Source: Campylorhamphus procurvoides
Lineage: Eukaryota > Chordata > Aves > Passeriformes > Dendrocolaptidae
DNA length: 64,000 nucleotides
NCBI GenBank assembly: GCA_013396655.1
Contig: WBMV01003337.1
Span: 581,028 to 645,027 of the forward strand
Direction of reading: 5' to 3'
The position numbers and the translations under genes were made by a program. The notes beneath the pieces were generated by a model. It saw only the letters and a list, made by a program, of their open reading frames with translations, ran no database searches and was not told the origin of the DNA. This document shows positions 50,158 to 63,515 of the stretch, one piece after another (positions within the stretch are counted from its first letter, which is position 1; each line of letters opens with the position of its first letter).

Positions 50158-53100
50158 TCATACTTTGACTTCGCTAGAGACTGACCATTTTCCTGGAGAA
50201 TACAGAAATTCTGTTCACTTCTCACCATTATTATCAGAAAAGTCCAACAAATTAGAAATATTTGCTTATCTAATGTGAGCAAACTTCTCTTCTTTGCAGA
50301 AAAGGTCATAGATGGTTTCCAGTGCTAAGATTCTCTACACCCCACCACCTCAGTTAAATGCTGAGGTGACAGGTCTTCTCCAATGACACTGACATGTTTC
50401 ACAACTCACACTGTGCCTGTGGATGAGGAAATTGATCCTCTTTCATTACAAACAGCAAAGGTGGTGAAGAGCTCTATCCAGCACTAGATTCTATTTGTCA
50501 GTTAGATCTTAGAGGTCATCAAATATCTAAAACTTCTACTTTGAAAGGATTTACTGCTCTTCCCAGCCAAAAACTTGTTTCTGTTCTGTATCAGCAGTGT
50601 TGGCCCATTTCCATTCCTCTAATTATAGGCAGTCCTATTACATTTCAGCTATTTGAGTTCCTCGTTTAAGATCATGGCAATGTACAGAAAAGTTTAGTAG
50701 TTTAGATGGAGTATCAACCTTATACAGAAATTATACAATGATGTTCAAGGAAAATGCTGCAATAACTCACCTTTGCATCCAAAGTTTTTCCCATAATATG
50801 TTGTTGGTGGAGGTATTTTTCAAAGTTCACTTGGAAATAAATTTTAGAGACAAGCTAATGTCTCATCCAATAAGATGGGCAGAAGGATATAAGGAAAGTA
50901 AAACCAAGGTAAGTTGTGTTTGAAATAAAACAAAACATGTTTGGTAAGTTAGTAGTACTAGAAACTGACTTCATACTGTATTTCCTTTGTAAGGCACAAA
51001 AGGGATTGCTGCACAGCAAACATCAATCCATTGCAGCTGGCAACAAGGGTTTTGAAGACCGTTTTGGGTAAAGATAACCAAGTGTACTGACAAAGATGTC
51101 TGTCTTTCAAAGAGTTCATCTGCTAAGCACAGGGAAAATGATATACGACAATTTGCACCCATGCAGTAAGGTGACTTGTATTAGTCCTTATAAATTCACC
51201 TCTGCCTCCCAGGTTCTGCACCCACATGGATGTATTGGGCTTTACACTTCTAGGACTTCCTTACTACTACCAAGACAGGGCAAGTGAGAACAAGTACACT
51301 TTTCACCTGAAGTAAAACCCTAATGTAAATGTACTCCTAGAGAAAATTATTAAAGTAAGACTGCCATCATTTAAATACTGTCATCACTAGAACAACTAAC
51401 ATAAAGAGCTATATGTCCTTCCCTTTCACTTCCTGTCTTGTTTCTTCAAGAAAATGTCCATTGTGTTTGCTCGAGTCACTGTCTGTTACTAACAACAGAA
51501 TTTGAGATCAACAAGAACAAGGTAATTAGGCCAGCAGCCATGCCATATCCAATTTTTTCCAGGATAACCTTGTCAAGTTTGAGCATTCAATTTCTACAGC
51601 CAGAATACTCTTCCTTCTAAATATTAGGCATTATGCTTTGCTATAACTGATGGAGATAAATGCACTCAAAGAAAGAATTTCAAAAGGAATTTATGGGGAA
51701 ATAATCACAGGCAGTCACTGAATCAACACAGAAGAATTAGAAAAAATTCTATCACCAGAACATTTGGATAACACCGGAAAAAGACAGAACTTTCTGTTGA
51801 ATCCAACAGTGATGAGTATTTTCTCAAAATGATGAATATTCTGAGTCCTGGAGGGTCCATGGCAAAGAAATACCTGCCTAGTTATGTCACAGCCTTCTTA
51901 ACAGGCTAATCGTGTCATCAATCCTGTGAGGGCAAAAATTACCATGCCCTTGCATTAACTGAGCTTCTAAAAGAGTTACTCAAACCAACCTTTTAACAAC
52001 CTAAAAGATTTCATTGGATGTCAGCCCTGAAACACCTCTTAAACCCCATGCAAATAGATATTATTTTCAAAGCATGACAATGCTGTGATTATTGTGAAAT
52101 TGAACTCAGGAAGATGTTCTCTAAACCCCAAAATATAGATTATTTTCTGATTGTGGCAGCCCTGAAAGAAGACCTTCAAGACTGCCACTGTGTTGAAAAT
52201 TAGAGTAGTTAAGAAGGTTCTACTATATGTTTTCATACAAACACCTTTCAAGTAAATAAGTTACACTTCAAGTGAACCTAGTCAAAAATAAGTGTATAAA
52301 ACTACTTGCTAGACATTGCAACCTAGGAAAGAATCCTTGATTTTTTTTGTTAAGGTAAAATTCTTTTCTCTACTCCTGAAAGCAACATCCCACTCCCCCA
52401 ATTTCACTTATGTTATAAGCAATGTTCCCATTTCAATAGTCTCACCTGTCTCCAGACAGCAATTGCTAATGACTGCAAAAGTACAGGGAAGTTTGCCCTT
52501 TCACAACAGTAATGTCCTCAGTTCTATTCAGTTTTGTTCATCTTTCTGCTGAAGGATTTTCCCTATTAATTAAGTAAGCTTTGCGTGATAAGAAATAGAT
52601 TCAATAACAGAAATCAGAGAGGCCAAGTTTATTTCAGCTGGTTTGCTATGTGGTCAAAAGGTGCCTTATAATAGCAATATTATCACATACCTATGTTAAA
52701 GTCGAGCTTTAATCAGCTCTTAAAGCTTTTACACAGAAGAGAATGAATTCTATTCTAGTTCTCTTTGTGGCTACTCATTTTTACTGAAGAGAGATTACAG
52801 GAGTGAAGAACAGTCTTCAAAGATTTTTGAGGATTTAACATAAGGCTAATTGAAAAGCAAATGTAAGTGAAGAAAGCCCACTGTATGGAGACATTTCTGT
52901 TGAGTGTTTTTAATAAGGCAAGACCTCCTCACTGAAGCCCAAGACCTCCTTTGCCAATACAGTTGTACACACAAGATGGATTAGCAATGCATGCAACTGC
53001 CAGCACATGCTCAAAACTACCTCATTTCTGAATTGTTTGAAGAGGGATACAGAGTATTATACAGCATGCTTGGCTAAATTTAAATTCACAAGGGTTCATT

Positions 53101-54439
53101 GATATTGTCTGTTTAGAGAGCCTACCACTATTACTGAAGTCAGCGCACAAATCCAGTTCAAAGCATGAAGGATGTTCTCCATGCACTTTCCTCTTGTTTT
53201 CTTGGTAAATTACAGGCAGCTAACTAATACATATATTTCTTAATAAAAGAGCATTTAGCATGGTAAGTTATATTAAGTAATGTCTAAATAAGAAGGGACT
53301 TGTTTGTGGACATACAAACAAGAGAAAGTGCAAGAAGTTATAAAAATTTAAGCTTGCTTCCCGTACAACTGCTTAGATTTTTTTTTTTAAATCCATTGGT
53401 ACATTCAAGATTAGAGACAATGTACTATTTTTAGTACTTGTCAAAACATGGAAAAAAAATAAAAGTAAAAGCAGGTTACAAGTGTGTTGAACTACTGAGC
53501 CACTTTGCCCCATCTATGACTGAAGAAAATTCAGAACAATCTGTAACTGAAAACATCAGCTCAGGTATGAATTCACTGAACCAGTATGACCTCAAGCATA
53601 AAGCTCTAATTATTATATGTTTGGCAGGTTCTCTGAACAACAGAAAATAGGAGTCATAGATACTACTAGGACTTCTTCCATCCTGCCACATCTGGGGATT
53701 TCTGCAAGAAGTGAAAAGCCCTCTTGGTCCTGTTATCAAATTGGTTTGTATTTACAGTAGTTCAGCATGAAAAACATCCAGTGACCTAAAAAGCTGAATG
53801 TATTCTACCACAGTATAGCCAAATGCCCACGGCAATTCCTTTTTAAGGAAGGGTCTTCTGAATGATCTTGTTTTTCTAATTGGTGAACTACACACAACCA
53901 CAATTCTTCCCTAAATATTTTCCTAACATTATATCTCTCCTGGATTAGCTCTGTTAATAACAAGTGTTATATAAAACAGCACTACCATTCATTCTCATAT
54001 CCTTCTCAAGCTTTTATTTCTTAATTTTAAACAGATGCATTTTCTGAAATACAGCAAAGATTTTGATCACAAATGTAACTAGATCTTCAGTCTCACAGAT
54101 GTTCTCTCCAAGACCAGCATACTTTGCTAGCCTTAGAAAAATTCCCTCTTCTCCTCAGTTCTGCTGTTCTTACTGACTAGAAGTGTAGCCACTATCTATC
54201 TATGCTCTGCAACACTACAAATGGTGAAGGGAAATTTGGACAACAAACAATAGACAGACACTTGCTTTTGAAAAAGTCCCGCAGCAACTGTTACCACTCA
54301 GTGAAAGAAAATATATTTTCATTTTAAGGACTTTGCAGAGAGAAAAACAAAACAAACATAAAATCCCAGATTCCCCCCTCCCCTTTTTTTTTTCAATTAA
54401 AATAAAACTATCTACAACCAATGAAACTAAAAGTCAAAT
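50158..54439. other. Unique intergenic or intronic sequence
   Basis: Contains the splice-like segment at 51451 and a strong donor-like AAG|GTAAGT at 50909 preceded only by a weak acceptor. No repeat family recognised. Confidence 0.6.
51451..51521 (+). other. Candidate 71-nt exon
   Basis: Strong acceptor (pyrimidine-rich from about 51417, ending TTTCTTCAAG at 51441-51450) and good donor AAG|GTAATT (51522 onward). One of three frames is open (Asn-Val-His-Cys-Val ... Asn-Lys-Asn-Lys), the others have stops. Could be coding, a non-coding RNA exon, or a decoy. Confidence 0.2.
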
Positions 54440-54880
54440 AAACATAAAAAATCATAATTGGGATCATTTTGCCTGGGGATCCCCAGAATTTCCTTGACCT
54501 TCTCAATTCCCTCCAGAAACAGCCCCATAGGAGTATCCCCAAGGGAGCTGTTATTCAACACTAGCACAGGCTGGCAGAGCCTGTCCTTATTAACACATGG
54601 TGAGATTCATCTAACCTAGCTTTAGACATTAAAAGGTTAGACATTTAATTCTGAGTTTGTCACTGTGGGCTTTTCTACAGTCAATGGAGAGAAACAAGCA
54701 TCTCCAGGGGCCAAGTTGTCTGACCTGCCTATTTTAGGCTGAGATGAATCACTCTCTGAAGGTGCCCATTTTTCCTCAATTGACTGTAAAAGTGAATCTA
54801 GGGTGACTTCCCTAGCCTTTGATATCTACCTTTCAGATATCTTGGTGAAGACATCTGAATTTCACCCACAATTTTCAGAG
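54440..54880 (-). other. Possible ancient unclassified interspersed repeat
   Basis: The segment differs in texture from its surroundings: balanced composition, few A/T runs, and a continuous minus-strand open frame of nearly 60 codons (about 54440-54615) starting Ser-Pro-Cys-Val-Asn-Lys-Asp and including Gly-Leu-Phe-Leu-Glu-Gly-Ile-Glu-Lys. There is no polypyrimidine acceptor, so an exon is less likely than a decayed element. It lacks CR1 wording and I cannot name a family or define ends. Confidence 0.2.
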
Positions 54881-55714
54881 CTCAAACCCAGCATCTCTGA
54901 CAAATTAGCATCTGTTCACTGAAACAAAAATTTTCACACCAACCTCCCAGATTATATTCCAGTTGACTTTCACAACCCTGTCCCTTTCAGAAGCAATGTC
55001 TTTGTTTTAATCAGTCATAGTTTCAAGATGTAAAGTTGACACAATAAAAACAATCAAAAGACAAAAATCAGTTTGACTCTGCTGCAGTAATAAGTCCTGG
55101 GTTTCTTCTGTCCTATTCACAGCTGACTTCCACCAGATAACTTTTGAATCCATCAGCAAAGCACTTTCAGTCCAAATACTTTAGTTACTATAAGCCAAAA
55201 TCCAATAAACATCTTTCAGCAGTAACTACATTTTTTCTGTCAGTGTCTTATAGGAAATTTCAATTTTTAGCGTTAAGCCTTCATAACTTCATATCAACAA
55301 ACAAATAAAGAACAGGACAACATTAGAAGAGAGAGCAACTTTTCCATACATCTCCATCGTAATGGAGATCTTCCTAGCTATGCCTTTTCCCCATGGGAGA
55401 CACTAATGTTACAAATTCAGAAAGGTCCTTTCAATTATTATTTTTGGACAGATGATCCATTAAAGCAATACTCACCATTAGCATTATACTCAGGGAGATA
55501 CTCTATACCTTAAGGCTAAATGAGCCCTCAGATAGAATCTAATCCATGATCCATCAGCATTTAAGTTAAATGACAGTCCTATATGTTTTTCCTCTAATGA
55601 CAAATTCTTACCATATATGTCTTTCTCCACTGATGTATTCCCGTCTCTTTCTCACCAGATCTGAACTACCAACATTGTTTCTGTAATACATAAAACCAAA
55701 ATGTTTCTGTAAGT

Positions 55715-55779
55715 ATTATATCACTACTTTTTTTTCTGTGTGTTCTGGGTATTTTTTTCTTGGTTTTTTTTTTTAAAGT
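55715..55779. repeat. T-rich low-complexity tract
   Basis: Alternating T runs with GT/GG interruptions (TTTTTTTTCTGTGTGTTC, then TTCTTGG and a T12 run). Simple sequence. Confidence 0.75.
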
Positions 55780-56596
55780 TGCAGCTAATGAAATAACTTT
55801 TAGAATAGCAGTTAAAATTATAAACAAGGAAAACCAAAGGAAAAGTAAGCTGAAATACTTTATTTACTACTAATGAAAGCTCCTTTATAACCTTGTTTGT
55901 TTTTAATATATCACAACTATTATCACTAAATAAAAGAAAATAAGTTTTGGCACGTGACCAGCTAAAGCCACCAAAAAATTAATCAGCTTCATTCAACTCT
56001 ATCCATTTATTTGTCTGCCTAACCTACAATATCACTCTATATTGTGTTGCTACAGTGGAATCTATTTGCTCAAAAATGCACCTCCAGCAGTCAGTCAAGT
56101 TATTAGGGACCTGATTACTGATCTTGCAGCTGACCTGGGGAAGATTCTCCTCTCCTGCTCATGCAGAGGTAGAATCTGACAGGCTGTGAGTAGTGCTGGC
56201 TCTAGACATCTAACTGGCAGCAGAACTGTCATCTACCAATTCCTATTCACTTCCTGAATTTTAGCACTTTTTAAACACCATTGTGCTAACTACCTGCAAA
56301 CAGATGCTACACTCAACAGTACTTTTAGGGAAGCACTCTGCACCTTTTCTTTGCTATGATTCAAAACATCAGGAATGTAGTTAAAGCATAGGCTTAGCTA
56401 AAGCCCATGGCTGATCTGAAATGGGAGTAGCAGTGTTTTACTCAACAACAAATACACCACATACTCTACAGAGAGATCTAAATCACAAATCACTAACAAT
56501 TTACTTCCCATGCAAATGTATTATTCAACTGGATGCAGGGGTGAAATACTACCACTAGAAGGCAAGTCAGAACAAAAATAAACACTCTTCATTTAC

Positions 56597-56715
56597 CTGG
56601 ATAGCAAAAGCATCACCAGTTACGTAAAAGGCAGAACTGTCAAGCACTGCTCCTCCCTGAGGAACAGGGACAGCAATCTCTAATTGCCAGGGTGGTACCT
56701 GTACTAACTCTGAGC
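56597..56715 (-). CDS. Candidate internal exon, unknown protein
   Basis: A 119-bp minus-strand segment with a pyrimidine-rich acceptor (TTTCTTTTGGCACAG, AG at 56716-56717) and a CAG|GTAAAT donor (56591-56596). After two leading bases one frame is open for 39 codons, running from Ser-Glu-Leu-Val-Gln to Ala-Phe-Ala-Ile-Gln. The peptide alternates hydrophobic and polar residues in a beta-strand-like way and uses many G-first codons. No family is recognised and no start or stop codon belongs to it, so it would be an internal exon. Thirty-nine open codons is not itself significant; the call rests on splice sites plus codon bias. Confidence 0.25.
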
Positions 56716-58583
56716 CTGTGCCAAAAGAAATTAGGCACTGTATTGCCTATTTTGTGTAGAATAACAATCTCTGTGCTCCTTAACAGACCTATGGACTGTA
56801 TGCAACAATACAAAACTTTAGATGACCAAGCCTGAAAGGGCTCCTGTTCACAACAGGCCAAGGTCTGAAGAACTCATACCTGAAGTCTTACAATGGTGTG
56901 ACCTTTCCTAGCTCTTGAAAATACACTTAAATACAAAGTTTGATTCCTCACTGTATCTTAAAGAACCATCCTGCTTTTGGGAGCGCAGATCTGAAAGAAC
57001 CAACAAAAACAGAGGCAAAAGCTGACACTTTTTGCCCAGTAAGAGCCCTATAGGCTAAGACTGCAGGGATCAAAACAAGCAGCCAGATAACAGTTACAAA
57101 GCTGTACCTGCACAGTCCACAACAATCTATAGCAGAAAGGAAGGGTATACCGATTCAGATTATCCAATGAAAGTGAACAACTGAACTTGGCAAAAATGCT
57201 CCTTTGTCTGAAGGTCTGTGGTTCCTACACATTTCCAAATCCCTCAGCTCTGTTCTGTATCCCGAAGAAAGTATATTACATTCTCTGAGCACTAACGCAT
57301 CATCAAATATTGTTTTTTAAAAAACCCAGCAACCATTTTATTCGTAACTTTATAGATGAGTTTAGGTTTGATTCCCCTTCATACTTTCAATACAATAGGA
57401 GCTAATGATCTACAAATTTCAATTAAAAAACCCAAAAAACACAAACATATTGTGCTTGCATTATACACAGAAGAAATAAAAAAGGGTTACATTTCTAGCA
57501 GATGGGGGCAAGATGCAAAGATTGCTTTTCAAATACAATAGGAATAGTAATAATTTTGCCATTATGCTGAGACCTTTCACAGCAGGACAAGTTTTTATTA
57601 TCAAGATATAAAGTCCCAAGAAAATAAATTTATAGGGGGCATGGTGAAACTAATCAGAAACCCTTATGAGTGTCCATACAGGCATTGAATGAGTTCATAA
57701 AATTAATCACAGGCCCTTGAAAATATTTGCCTACATGCTACTGGTTTGGTTAAAGTCAGTCAAATTTCAGGAGCAGGTCTTTAATATAACCCTGTAAAGC
57801 TCTTTGTTTTGGGTTACTGAGGAGATAAAAGAGGAGGCAGTATCTGCCCAGGTATACATGTCCTATAAATCACACCACTTGGAACACTGTCTCTCATAAT
57901 AAAATAAAATGCCATGATATAAAATTAATAGTGACTCACAGAAAACACATTTTCCTATGGGTGTTGGGAGGTACTGACACAAATGAACAAATGGTTTCAG
58001 TTAAATTTCTAAAAGAAAAAGGTCAAAAGGAATTTGTCTCTAGTCCCCGCCTCCTCTCCCAGTCCAAATTGCTTTCACATTTGGCAATGGCTCAACAAAA
58101 ATAAAATTTGGCCCCCTTGAGATCAATAATTAAGTTTGCACTGAACTTGCTGGAGACAGGATTTCACTTTTTGGATAGTAGAATATCATCTTAAATCAAG
58201 TTTGGTTCCATTTGCTCAAGTCTGAGATCAAGCATGTTTATAAAGTGATGACTGCAGGATTCCTGGAACAGACATGTTCCATGCTAAGATTTTCCTGTGC
58301 ATGCTCAGGAAAGTAAGGTGTCTGGTTTAGACATTTTGCAATCTAAAACCAAGATTTGCAGAAATTTATGATCATCTGCGCTACTAAAGAAAAAGGCACC
58401 TCTTACAGGAGTAAATACTGCACTTGATGCATGGAAGCTATTCCCAAATGAAGAAGAAAAGACCATTTATATTGCTCCGCTGTGTAGAGTTCATAAGATC
58501 CCTCCAGTATAAAACATTTGTATGTGTTTCACTGAATAACTTTCAGCCCTGAAATGTTATTAAAGTAAGAATTTCACTTAATA

Positions 58584-58628
58584 TGAATATATGCAAAATA
58601 CAACATTTTTTCATGCAAAATATATTCA
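58584..58628. repeat. 9-bp inverted repeat enclosing a 9-bp direct repeat
   Basis: TGAATATAT (58584-58592) and ATATATTCA (58620-58628) are perfect inverted arms. Overlapping them, ATGCAAAAT occurs twice in the same direction (58591-58599 and 58613-58621). The word resembles the POU octamer ATGCAAAT but has one extra A, so a POU site should not be assumed. Confidence 0.7.
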
Positions 58629-59389
58629 CTTATATTGCTTAGGAGAATGACAAGATATTATTCTGGACTACCAACTCTAGAATTCTGCTCCACAGAGTAT
58701 ATAAAACACTTAACAGCAGAGAAACAAACCCCCATACACTTCATACATCACCACTGTTAATTATGCAATGTTGCAAAAGAAGGTTAGAAAAAAATCCATC
58801 CCTTAAGCTTTCAATTTGCTTTCTTAAGCATTAAGTATTTTGCCCTATTTTTTAGCATGCACAACTAGAAATAATTTCCGATGCTATCACGTATGTTCAA
58901 TAAAAATGTAAATATATAGAATCTCTATCACTAAACAATAACTCGGGTTGATACTTACTAAATAATACTTGTAATAGACTGCAAACAGAAAAGATACGAA
59001 ACAGGTCTTTTTAAAACAATTCCAAGAAAATATTTTGTTCTGTATCTCTGAAGGGAAGTAAATGAGAGACTGACAGTTTTTCCTGTAGATATGCAATTCT
59101 AACATCTAGGTAGAAAATAGTTGAGATAACTGCTTCCCTCATTCTTAACATGCAGACCTAGCAACTTCAAGACTTGACCAAAGAGGTATCAGTGACTACC
59201 AGCACTTGAAAGAAATCACCATAGCCTTTTACAAAGATCTGTTGTTAACCAGCTTCAATGACTTTCCAGGCAGCCTACCTGTTTTGTTTGCAGCTTTAAT
59301 ACACTGGTGGGTACTTATGCAAAAAAGGCAAAAACTAATTAAATTTGTTTATGTATGTTATCGTGTGGAGCACTCATTTCCAGACATCA

Positions 59390-59720
59390 AGCTATGAATC
59401 ATTAAATAACTGCTAAATTGGTCTCCTGGGATAGATCATGGCTCAGAGTTGGGCAGGCCCCCATCCCACCAAAGCCAGGTGTGCTCTGCAGTGAGCAGGC
59501 ATTAAAACTGCTTTAAAGGCCATGATTTGGGTACGCAGCCAGGTCTCACACTGTGAGGTGAGTGGTAGGAAATCATGAAAACAGTGACAGCCCTCCTGTC
59601 AGAGTTACTCCTCTGTTTGATTAATGAGGGCATTTGAAAGACAATTAGCCAGAGCAGGTTTGGCTGCAACTAGCTTATCAATCAGGCACCCTCTATTCAA
59701 AGCACTACTGTCTTCTTTGT
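59390..59720. promoter_or_regulatory. Possible conserved non-coding element
   Basis: Repeat-free, moderately GC-balanced stretch with TTGATTAATGAGG and CTTATCAATCAGG (PBX/HNF-type words), a CAGGTG E-box near 59476, and a small hairpin, CTCACA-c-TGTGAG, at 59545-59557. No convincing open frame. Offered as a candidate regulatory block. Confidence 0.22.
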
Positions 59721-62700
59721 TTTTGGTTGCAGAAGAACTGTATCAGTGATACACAAACAACAAGGGACCCCTACATGTTATTGAAAAAGATGAGAGCAAA
59801 ATGTAGCGAGTCACAACAGAAATAGTAAAAAATGTTTTGCAAGCCACAAGCCACTGGTTACTGGGAAATCATCACTGCAACTTCTACATAACTGGATTTT
59901 TAGTTAGCACATAGTGAAGTCAAGGCTGCACAACTACATCAAGCACTTCCAAATTTCACAAGGGCAGGTTTAAGCTGAGTTTTCAACAATGAAACACAAC
60001 TACCAGTGATCACATCTATAACAAAGGAAAAAAACTTCATTAGAAAATCCACTGTGAACCTACTCTCTGAGCTTCAGTGTTTCAAATATGAACTGTTTAA
60101 ATTTTTTTCAAATTAATTTGTTGCAATAATTCTTCAGTTTGATTCATTCATTAGTAATGCAATCTCTTTGCTTTCCAACTACTAGCATAGGTAGAATTGA
60201 ATGCAATACTGACTTTTCTTAGGCAGCTGCTCTCCCAGGAACATGTTTCATGCTTTAGTTTAACTGAGAGCTTTGCTTCAAGTTGGGTATTCCTTAGCTC
60301 TATGTAAGTGATCAAAAATATGAAATGGACAATTTAAACCATGTCAGAACTTTTCCTAATGATTTGCATGCCATCAGAACAGTTTTTATCAAAGAAAATG
60401 GTGATTTTTGACTGTGAATGAGTAAAAAACAAATTACTGACTAATGTACTTACATTACTCTACATCTGAATAAATCCAAGACTGAAACAGCAGGATTGAG
60501 ACTGAAGTGTGATGTGCCACTTTTTCTTTGAGTTTGCACTTAATTTTCTCTGGTAATACCAGATCAGAAGTATTTTTTAATGCATGACTAGAGTAGTACT
60601 GAGTGGTTATATGTGCAATGCTAGGAGGCTAATTTTTTTCAATCTTGCTAGAATCCATTTCAGAAGTAAGCTCACAAAATAGCTGCATTGTGTGTGTTTG
60701 AATACAGAGCTAATAAAGCAAGCGGCAAATTAATCTCCGATTAGAGTACAAAGACAGAAGGAGCTTCAGTGTAGCCCAAAAAAAATCCTCTCTCTGGCTT
60801 CCCTGTGTTGGAAGTATACGATAGTCCAGCATACATGGATAGAGAACTATAATTGTTTTTAAAAATTGGGAACAGTTCCCACTGAGAACACACAGCTTGT
60901 CACGGGGTTAATCTGCAAAATCACTTTTGTTAAAGTGTTCCGCCACCTCAGTAAGCCCCAGCAGTGGCACCCACAAAGGGAGCACTGTTGTAAACTTGCC
61001 ACTAACAGTTTATACCCTCTGGCCCTCATCCAGGAGCCACTACAGAAAGCCAAAGGCTCTTTCAATGGATTTTAAATTGGTCCCTGCACTCCTCTAAGTT
61101 ACAAAGGTGGTAATGAACTACTGGGAGATGTGATAGAAAAATAAAATAAAGAGGGATCTAAATAGCTAGTGGATAACCAGTGATTCCCCATATTCTGACT
61201 GAGAAAGAGTGTGAACAGTTTCTCATTTTTCTATTGCTGCCATTGTAAACAAAAAGGGACAAAGCCCCAAGTGGTGTGGCATGACTCCCATCTGTGGGCC
61301 AAATTCTTCCCACCCCATCATGGGAGCAGCCCTCATTCATCCTGCTTACTAGAAATGGCCTCAGACCTAGGCAGAGCCTAAGGTAAGCCTTGACCCACAC
61401 CGGGCATCATCGAGGAGAGGGTGAGCCCAGCTGGCATGGACAGAAACCATGCCATGATTGTAGCGAGTCCCTATGAATATATACAAGTCCATGCCTGGCC
61501 TTGCTTAGTTTACTAATGCATCCATAGCTGCCCTGTTCTGCTTTAATGGATTCAGGACACACTAATTGGCTCCTTGCAAGAGAGTGGTAAATGCTATGAC
61601 TGTGCTTCAGCAATAAAGTGGTAGTGCTGGGATAAATGCAGGCTATAACCTGCCCTACCTAGCTTGTGATCATTCCAGGGTAGGCAAGATCAAGTGGACA
61701 GAAATAGGTCCACTATTTTTATACAGATTAATACAGACTGCCAGCTTCTTCCAAATAACAAAAGGTTAAAAGTATCCTGGGCAAGTGACAGAGACTTTGG
61801 GTTTTGTCACCACCTTTAGGAGAACAATTGCTTCTTCCTCCTCTTATTCCTCAGAGTCAGAAAGCATCCAGACACTTTGCTTTCTCAGCAGTTTGAGGAA
61901 ACAATGGCATGAACAAGAACAAATATCCTGCAACATATCCCAGGTATTTCACATTTGAGGTTGATAGATGGTTATAAAAACCAAACAAAATTTAGGGCAC
62001 TTCACAAAAGATAGATTCTTCTATTTCTCATCAGTGACTCACAGTCCAGCCACTGCCACTTGCTTGGCTGGAGAGAACAGCCAGAAATGGCTTTTGTAGA
62101 AAACAGGCAGAAATGTTTATTAAGCGGAGATGATTAGATTACCAGTTGCACTGTTACACAAATTTAGATGTGTTATCTACTTTTCTATGGTGCCCATGGA
62201 AGAATTTACAATGCATGGTGACCCAAAGGCTGAAATCTAAGGAAGACTTTAAGGAAACATTAATTGTTATAGTAAACACATCTTTCTCTTATCTTCCAAA
62301 CATATCGGATTGCTTTCCAGACACAACTGCCCTCTAAGTCCCTACATGTTTCACCTTTTGGATTTTTCTTCTGAAGCACACTTAAGGAGACTTCTGCTTC
62401 AAATCCACAGATGCAGAAGTCTTTGGTAAAGAGCATCTAATTTTAAAGTGCGCTCTACTACGTGGGTCAAAGAACCTGGGCAATCAGAAGCAACAAAAAT
62501 TTTGCCCCTCCAAATATTCTGAACAAGATGGAAGTTCCACATGAATACATAGGCATTTTCTGAAGAAAAAAAAGTGAAGGTTTCTTGTAACCATGATTAA
62601 AGACATTTATTCTTTCACTGTCTATTTCTTTGAAACTTTGGCTAAGGCCTAGTAGCTTAATTGACTTTCATAAAGTCAGTCCTGATTACAAGGTGCATCA

Positions 62701-63070
62701 AAATGACCTTGTATCCTTCTTCCTTGTGAAAAGTTGGAGAAATGCTATCTATCCAGGACAGATGGTTCTCACCTGGGTGAAAATGACAGAATATGCATCT
62801 TTGTTGACATTCCATTAACTACAATTTAGAAATTCTTCCTTAGCCTTATGCATTTTTTAATGCAAGTAAAGTTTACCTTGCTAATTGGTTCACTAAGTAA
62901 CACATCATTGTTATTAAAAGGAGAAATGAAAACTTGCTGACCTAACATCCGCAGCTATGATTAGTCTTGTCAATTATTTTATATTTGGAAAGGCAAACAA
63001 ATGTTGTATATAAAAACTAAATACTGTATTTGGCATAACTTCAAATTAGCTGTCTCACTGTGCTTATAGT

Positions 63071-63147
63071 ATGCAAATTAAATGTCCTGAATAAGCATTA
63101 ATCATCATAATAGGCTAATTATTGTCAGTTAGCTACGGAATAACTGA
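63071..63147. promoter_or_regulatory. POU octamer and homeodomain motif cluster
   Basis: A perfect POU octamer, ATGCAAAT (63071-63078), runs straight into TAAAT. It is followed by CATTAATCATCATAATAGG and CTAATTATTG words, and then by a 7-bp hairpin, TCAGTTA (63125-63131) and TAACTGA (63141-63147). The layout resembles a conserved non-coding enhancer of the kind found around developmental genes. Conservation cannot be seen from one sequence. Confidence 0.3.
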
Positions 63148-63515
63148 GCTACTACACCTTGCAAATAATTTGCAAAAAATGTTAATAAGATTCCAGCTAT
63201 GTAAAAGCAAGAAAAACATTAGACTTTTTTACCAATAAACAATTTTTAAACCAAATACATAACTTATTTTGACCAGTTTGAATATTATTCTGGTCTTCCC
63301 ACATATGTAAGTTTACTCTCTTCAAGTATGTTACACTTAGTCAAAAAATTTCTGTATGAAGATGTCTTTGTAGCTATGTCACTTAAAATGACTTGCTGAA
63401 TTTCAAAACATTAATTAACATGTTAATAAACAGCGAATCTTTGTCTTTCTGGCCACACACAGCTACCACAGACAGCAAGGAACTTAAATGTTTCACACAG
63501 AAGTAAATGTTTTAG

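Larger units (their letters stand above)
54881..63070. other. Unique intergenic or intronic sequence
   Basis: AT-rich throughout. Holds the candidate exon at 56597, the repeat pair at 58584 and the possible regulatory block at 59390. The remaining frames are at most 80 codons and motif-free. Confidence 0.6.

Noticed and set aside
50848..50908. 61-nt exon ending in AAG|GTAAGT
   Set aside because: The donor is strong, but the only acceptor (AAATTTTAG) lacks a pyrimidine tract.
58591..58621. Paired POU octamers
   Set aside because: The word is ATGCAAAAT with an extra A, not the ATGCAAAT octamer.
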